64,000 bases of DNA from Streptomyces sp. MJM8645 (GTDB taxonomy: Bacteria; Actinomycetota; Actinomycetes; Streptomycetales; Streptomycetaceae): positions 1,302,001-1,366,000 of the forward strand of contig NZ_LJJF01000001.1 in the NCBI RefSeq assembly GCF_001625365.1, in the 5' to 3' direction. The notes beneath the pieces were generated by a model. The model saw nothing but the letters and a program-made list of their open reading frames with translations, ran no database searches and was not told the DNA's origin. This document shows positions 60,400 through 64,000 of the stretch, piece by piece. The position numbers and the translations under genes were made by a program. Position 1 is the stretch's first letter. Each line of letters starts with the position of its first letter.

Positions 60400-60618
60400 A
60401 TGCAGGTGAGCGTCGACCGGGACCGTTGCTGCAGCTCCGGCATGTGCGTGATGAACGCCCCCGCGGTCTTCGACCAGGACGACCGGGACAGTCTCGTGAG
60501 GCTCCGTCAGACCGTCGTGCCGCCCGAGCAGTTCGACGACGTCAGACTCGCCTCCGAGCTCTGCCCGGGCCGGGCGATCACCGTCACCGGGGACGAGCCC
60601 GCGCGGACCGGGGCCTGA
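60400..60618 (+). CDS. 3Fe-4S-type ferredoxin
   Basis: ATG 60400 is favoured over GTG 60391 because GAAAGGTG then sits at the right distance. The 72-residue protein has the one-cluster ferredoxin pattern: VSVDRDRCCSSGMCVMNAPA near residue 3 and ASELCPGRAI near 50. It should donate electrons to the cytochrome P450 encoded 92 nt downstream, the usual arrangement for streptomycete P450 systems. Confidence 0.9.
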   Translation: MQVSVDRDRCCSSGMCVMNAPAVFDQDDRDSLVRLRQTVVPPEQFDDVRLASELCPGRAITVTGDEPARTGA

Positions 60619-60709
60619 CGGACCCCCGCCGTCGGCCCCGCAGGCCGCCGGGAACCTTCCCGGGCCCCGAACCCCACGAGAACACCCGCGACGTGAGGAG
60701 ACCCCCGCC

Positions 60710-61915
60710 TTGACCACCGCACCCACCACCCCCGTCCTCCCACTGCCGGCCCGGCACTCCGGCGGCTGCCCCTTCGGCCCGCCGCCCGCGTACCCCGAGG
60801 CCGCCGCCACCGGGCCGGTGACCAGGGCCGAGCTGCCCGACGGCGACCTCTGCTGGCTGGTCACCGGCTTCGCCGAGGTCCGCACCGTGCTGTCCGACCG
60901 CCGGTTCAGTGCCGACATACGCCACCCGTCCTTCCCGCTGCTGGTCGCCGGCGCTCGCGAGCTGATCACCGACAATCCGGACTTCCTGCGGCTCGACGAC
61001 CCCGAGCACGCCCGCCAGCGCCGCATGCTCACCGGGGAATTCCTGGTCAAGCGGGTGGAGGCGCTGCGCCCGGAGATCCAGCGGATCGTGGACGAGGCAC
61101 TGGACCGGATGACCGCGGGCCGGACCACGGCCGACCTGGTCACCGACTTCGCGCTGCCGGTGCCCTCGCTGGTGATCTGCCTGCTGCTCGGCGTGCCGTA
61201 CGAGGACCACGACCGCTTCCAGAACCTGAGCCGCACGATGCTCAGCCAGGAGAGCACCGTGGAGCAGCTCCGGGAGGCCCAGGAGGAAATCCTGCACTAC
61301 CTGCGCGACCTGACGGCCCGCAAGCGCGCACAGCCGCAGGACGACGTCCTCAGCCGACTCGCGGCGCGGGACGACCTGACCTCGGACGACGCGGCCGCCA
61401 TGAGCGTGCTGCTGCTGGTCGCCGGGCACGAGACGACCGCGAACATGATCGCGCTGTCGACCGCGCTGCTGCTGGAGCACCCCGAGCAGATCCCCGGCCT
61501 GGCCGACCCGGCCACCCTGCCGGGCGCGGTGGAGGAGCTGTTGCGGCTGCTGACCATCGTGCACACCGGCCTGCCCCGGGTGGCACTGGAGGACGTGGAG
61601 CTGGGCGGCGTCACCGTCCGGGCCGGGGAGGGCGTGATGGCGATGCTCTCCACCGCCAACCGGGACGAGGCGGTGTTCGGCGGCGCCGGCCATCGGGCGA
61701 CGGACGAGCTGGACCTGTACCGGGACGCCCGGCGGCAGCTGGCGTTCGGCTTCGGCGTGCACCAGTGCCTGGGCCAGCCGCTGGCCCGCGCCGAACTCCA
61801 GATCGCCCTGGAGACGCTGTTCCGCCGGCTGCCGGGGCTGCGGCTGGCCGGCGAGCGCGAGTTCCGTACCGAGTCGTTCATCTACGGGATGCGGTCACTG
61901 CCCGTGACCTGGTGA
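60710..61915 (+). CDS. Cytochrome P450 monooxygenase
   Basis: TTG 60710 starts 401 residues. The I-helix AGHETT is at residues 238-243, the ExxR pair is E276-R279, and the heme ligand is Cys353 in FGFGVHQCLGQPLAR. DLVTDFALPVPSLVICLLLG near 145 is also typical. It is a class I bacterial P450 of the CYP105/107-like range, which hydroxylates small molecules. The pairing with the ferredoxin upstream is direct. The two genes are flanked by IS5-like remnants. Confidence 0.95.
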   Translation: MTTAPTTPVLPLPARHSGGCPFGPPPAYPEAAATGPVTRAELPDGDLCWLVTGFAEVRTVLSDRRFSADIRHPSFPLLVAGARELITDNPDFLRLDDPEHARQRRMLTGEFLVKRVEALRPEIQRIVDEALDRMTAGRTTADLVTDFALPVPSLVICLLLGVPYEDHDRFQNLSRTMLSQESTVEQLREAQEEILHYLRDLTARKRAQPQDDVLSRLAARDDLTSDDAAAMSVLLLVAGHETTANMIALSTALLLEHPEQIPGLADPATLPGAVEELLRLLTIVHTGLPRVALEDVELGGVTVRAGEGVMAMLSTANRDEAVFGGAGHRATDELDLYRDARRQLAFGFGVHQCLGQPLARAELQIALETLFRRLPGLRLAGEREFRTESFIYGMRSLPVTW

Positions 61916-61953
61916 GCGGGGCCCGATGGAGAACTCTCACCGGAGTACCAGGC

Positions 61954-62391
61954 GGAGCTGTCCGGGCGATCATGTGCGGAGCCGGATGACGAGAGCGGCT
62001 GCGGTGACGGTGCCGAGGTAGACGTATCCGCGCTTGTCGTATCGGGTTGCGACCGCTCGGGCGTGCTTGAGCTTGTCGATGGCCCGTTCGACGGTGTTGC
62101 GCTTCTTGTACCGCTTCTCATCGAAGGCCGGTGGGCACCCGCCGCGTGAGCCTTTGCGCAGGCGGGCGGCCTGACCGTCCGCCTTCTCCGGAATCGCGTG
62201 CCGGATGCCGCGCCTGCGCAGGTAGGCGCGGCACGGGCCGTTGCTGTAGGCCTTGTCGGCGGCCACGCTGTCGGGCGTCTTCCGGGGCCTGCCCGGCCCT
62301 GTCCGCGGGACACGGATCTTCTCCAGTACCGGCTCGAACTGCTTGCAGTCCGCCCGCTGCCCCGGCGTGACGACCGGGGACGGACAGCTCC
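61954..62391 (-). mobile_element. Truncated IS5-like insertion sequence with both ends
   Basis: An 11-bp inverted repeat (GGAGCTGTCCG at 61954-61964, complement at 62381-62391) bounds 438 bp. The minus strand encodes the C-terminal half of an IS5-type transposase ([40 protein letters not shown], ending ALVIRLRT at 61970), without the N-terminal half. It is thus a deletion derivative. Its left end matches the remnant at 59721-59832. Confidence 0.75.
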
Positions 62392-62417
62392 TAGCCGGGC
62401 GATCCCCCGGCCGGAGC

Positions 62418-63017
62418 TCACCACCCCTGCGGGTGCCGGGACAGCCAGTCGGCGTGACGCGCCCTCAGCCGGTCCCGCTCCTCGGAGGAAGCGAGGAAGA
62501 CGTCGGCGCCGCCGTCGTACGGGTGGTACAGGCGCCGCAAGGCGGTGTCGGCGACGATGACGCCGGCCACCTCCTCGTCGGCGACGCAGCGCAGCAGGTC
62601 GTCGAGGCAGCCGGGCCGCCACGTCCGGCGGTCGACGAAGACGTGGCAGTAGGTGCGGAACTCCGGGTCCGGGTCGTCCGTCTGCAGCCAGGTCTGCCAG
62701 TGCGCGCCGGCCGGGCGCTCGATGGGGACGTCCGGCCCGTCCGTCCACACCGGCGTGATCACGTGGACGTCCGAACCGGCGAACAGCCCGTCCAGGACGG
62801 TGTTGTGGCGCTCCAGCACGACGGCGTACTCGCCCTCGTCCTCGGGATAGCGCTTGGACTCCGGCAGACCGTGGAAGCGCACCCACACGTCCCGATGCTC
62901 GCCGCCGATCTCATGGCCGACCGGGGGGCCGCCGGGCCACCGCTGGGACCACAGCGCGGTCAGCGCGTCCAGTGCTTCGCGATCCACTCCGAGCCCTCCC
63001 CAGTCGTCTACCATCAT
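62418..63017 (-). CDS. DUF3885 family protein
   Basis: The 199-residue protein contains VRFHGLPESKRYPEDEGEYA near residue 47, ERHNTVLDGLFAGSDVHVIT near 70 and CHVFVDRRTWRPGCLDDLLR near 122, the DUF3885 pattern. Function unknown; some members are immunity-like. Starts at 63017 or 63014 are equally possible. It is divergent from the serine hydrolase gene. Confidence 0.7.
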   Translation of the reverse strand: MMVDDWGGLGVDREALDALTALWSQRWPGGPPVGHEIGGEHRDVWVRFHGLPESKRYPEDEGEYAVVLERHNTVLDGLFAGSDVHVITPVWTDGPDVPIERPAGAHWQTWLQTDDPDPEFRTYCHVFVDRRTWRPGCLDDLLRCVADEEVAGVIVADTALRRLYHPYDGGADVFLASSEERDRLRARHADWLSRHPQGW

Positions 63018-63165
63018 GCCCGACGACGGCTCCCCGCCCGACGAGGGCCGCCCCGACCGCTGGTCGGGAAACCGGTCGTGCCGAGCGGCCCGACCCCGTA
63101 CCGTGGTTCGGTCGACGATCTTGGGGCAGCGGCCCCACGAGGACCAGAGGACGGGGCGGAACACC

Positions 63166-64000
63166 ATGCAGCAGTACCAGGGCTGGGCCGACGAACGGTT
63201 CGGCGCCGTGGCGGACGTGTTCGCCCGCAACTTCGCGGAATTCCCCGAACTCGGCGCCGCCGTCACGGTGTTCGCCGGCGGCCGCAAGGTCGTCGAGCTG
63301 TGGGGCGGGACGGCCGACGACCGCACCGGCCGGGCCTGGACGCAGGACACCGTCGTCCCGGTCTTCTCCTGTGCCAAGGGCGCGGTGAGCATCAGCACCC
63401 ACCTGCTCGCCCAGCAGGGCCGCCTCGACCTCGACGCGCCGATCGCCCGCTACTGGCCCGAGTTCGCCCGCCACGGCAAGCAGGACATCACCACCCGCAT
63501 GATCCTCGGCCACCGCGCGGGCATCCCGGCCCTGGACGCGGTGCTCTCCTTCGAGGAGATCGCCGCCTGGGCTCCCGTCGTCCGCGCGATCGAGGAGCAG
63601 GAGCCGCTCTGGGAGCCCGGCACCGCCTACGAGTACCACGGCCACGTCCTGGGCTTCGCGGTCGGCGAGGTGATCCGCCGGATCACCGGGCTAACCCCTG
63701 GCGCGTTCCTCCGCAAGGAGATCGCCGAGCCGCTCGGCCTGCCGGTCTGGATCGGCCTGCCGGAGAGCGAACTCCCGCGCCTGGCCCGGCTGGTGGAGGC
63801 GGAGGGCCGCCGCCCGATGCCCGGCCCGGAGCACTTGCTGACCCGGATCGTGACGATGAACGGCGCCCTGGTCTTCCCCGGTCTGGACGTGCCGCACGGC
63901 TGGAACGACCCTGCCCTGCACGCGATCGAGCTGCCCGGCGCGGGCGCGGTCGCCTCCGCCACCGGGCTGGCGGGGCTGTACGCGGCGGCCGCGACCGACC
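63166..64000 (+). CDS. Serine hydrolase (beta-lactamase/esterase class C type), partial
   Basis: ATG 63166 opens a frame that continues beyond the window. Ser68-x-x-Lys71 in FSCAKGAVSI is the nucleophile motif, and the Tyr of the YxN-like block is in YEYHGHVLGF near residue 160. It belongs to the class C beta-lactamase-like/esterase EstB family, which hydrolyses esters or D-amino peptides. No signal peptide. Confidence 0.88.
   Translation, partial: MQQYQGWADERFGAVADVFARNFAEFPELGAAVTVFAGGRKVVELWGGTADDRTGRAWTQDTVVPVFSCAKGAVSISTHLLAQQGRLDLDAPIARYWPEFARHGKQDITTRMILGHRAGIPALDAVLSFEEIAAWAPVVRAIEEQEPLWEPGTAYEYHGHVLGFAVGEVIRRITGLTPGAFLRKEIAEPLGLPVWIGLPESELPRLARLVEAEGRRPMPGPEHLLTRIVTMNGALVFPGLDVPHGWNDPALHAIELPGAGAVASATGLAGLYAAAATD

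Overview
The window is a stretch of linear-type actinomycete chromosome, almost certainly Streptomycetaceae (Streptomyces or Kitasatospora). The base composition is very GC-rich. GTG and TTG starts are common, and neighbouring genes often overlap at ATGA or GTGA. The gene families are typical of the group: an HTH-DUF5753 regulator with its DUF397 partner, a HATPase anti-sigma-like protein, a DUF4188 protein, a SCO6745-like protein and DrrAB-type exporters. No rRNA or tRNA gene, CRISPR array or integrase was recognised.

1-24.9 kb is an accessory, regulator-rich region. At the left edge a 45-residue peptide gene with a strong ribosome binding site runs into a cupin-4/JmjC oxygenase gene that continues beyond the window. 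Two paralogous HTH-TPR regulators (907-2313 and 4959-6317) flank a RibD-type reductase and an S9 peptidase, and both regulator promoters carry TGCA-N7-TGCA. Next come an amino-acid permease, a glutamine-synthetase-like ligase, a MurC-like protein without its P-loop lysine, and a tightly overlapping set made of a LuxR-type HTH, a small membrane protein, a HAD-HTH fusion and a nucleoside deoxyribosyltransferase-like protein. A GH15 glycosidase and a zincin follow. A nucleotide-handling set comes last: NUDIX, P-loop kinase, NUDIX, ABC exporter, PP2C phosphatase, EEP hydrolase and 2'-5' RNA ligase, with two decayed genes among them.

24.9-36.7 kb looks like a defence island. It starts inside the 3' end of the RNA ligase gene and carries a Gabija-type pair (OLD-family ATPase/TOPRIM nuclease plus UvrD-like helicase) with a small membrane protein beside it. 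After about 1 kb of debris there are unrecognised proteins, a HEPN-like protein with an R-x4-H motif, an 882-residue protein with a deoxyribosyltransferase/TIR-like segment between KOW-like motifs, and a protein with a basic tail. A PhyH-type oxygenase and strong hairpins close the region.

38-43.8 kb is more core-like: pirin, ribulose-phosphate 3-epimerase, a SCO6745-like protein, a C39-like peptidase, and a DUF4188 gene with a TetR regulator and a clear palindromic operator.

43.8-47.7 kb is the most interesting module. A Crp/Fnr-type regulator is divergent from a four-gene overlapping operon: class III nucleotidyl cyclase with its catalytic residues present, a sigma-factor-like protein, an excisionase-like HTH protein, and a deoxyribosyltransferase/TIR-like putative effector. 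A CRP-type TGTG-N8-CACA site lies in the shared promoter. The layout suggests a self-contained cyclic-nucleotide signalling system, possibly related to Pycsar-type immunity.

47.8-64 kb holds an aldo/keto reductase, a DrrAB-like exporter with a TetR regulator and operator, a cystathionine beta-synthase-like protein, a HATPase/HTH/DUF397 set, a GH18-like protein lacking the catalytic glutamate, and a ferredoxin-P450 pair lying between two directly oriented remnants of the same IS5-type element. A DUF3885 protein and a serine hydrolase cut by the window edge finish the region.
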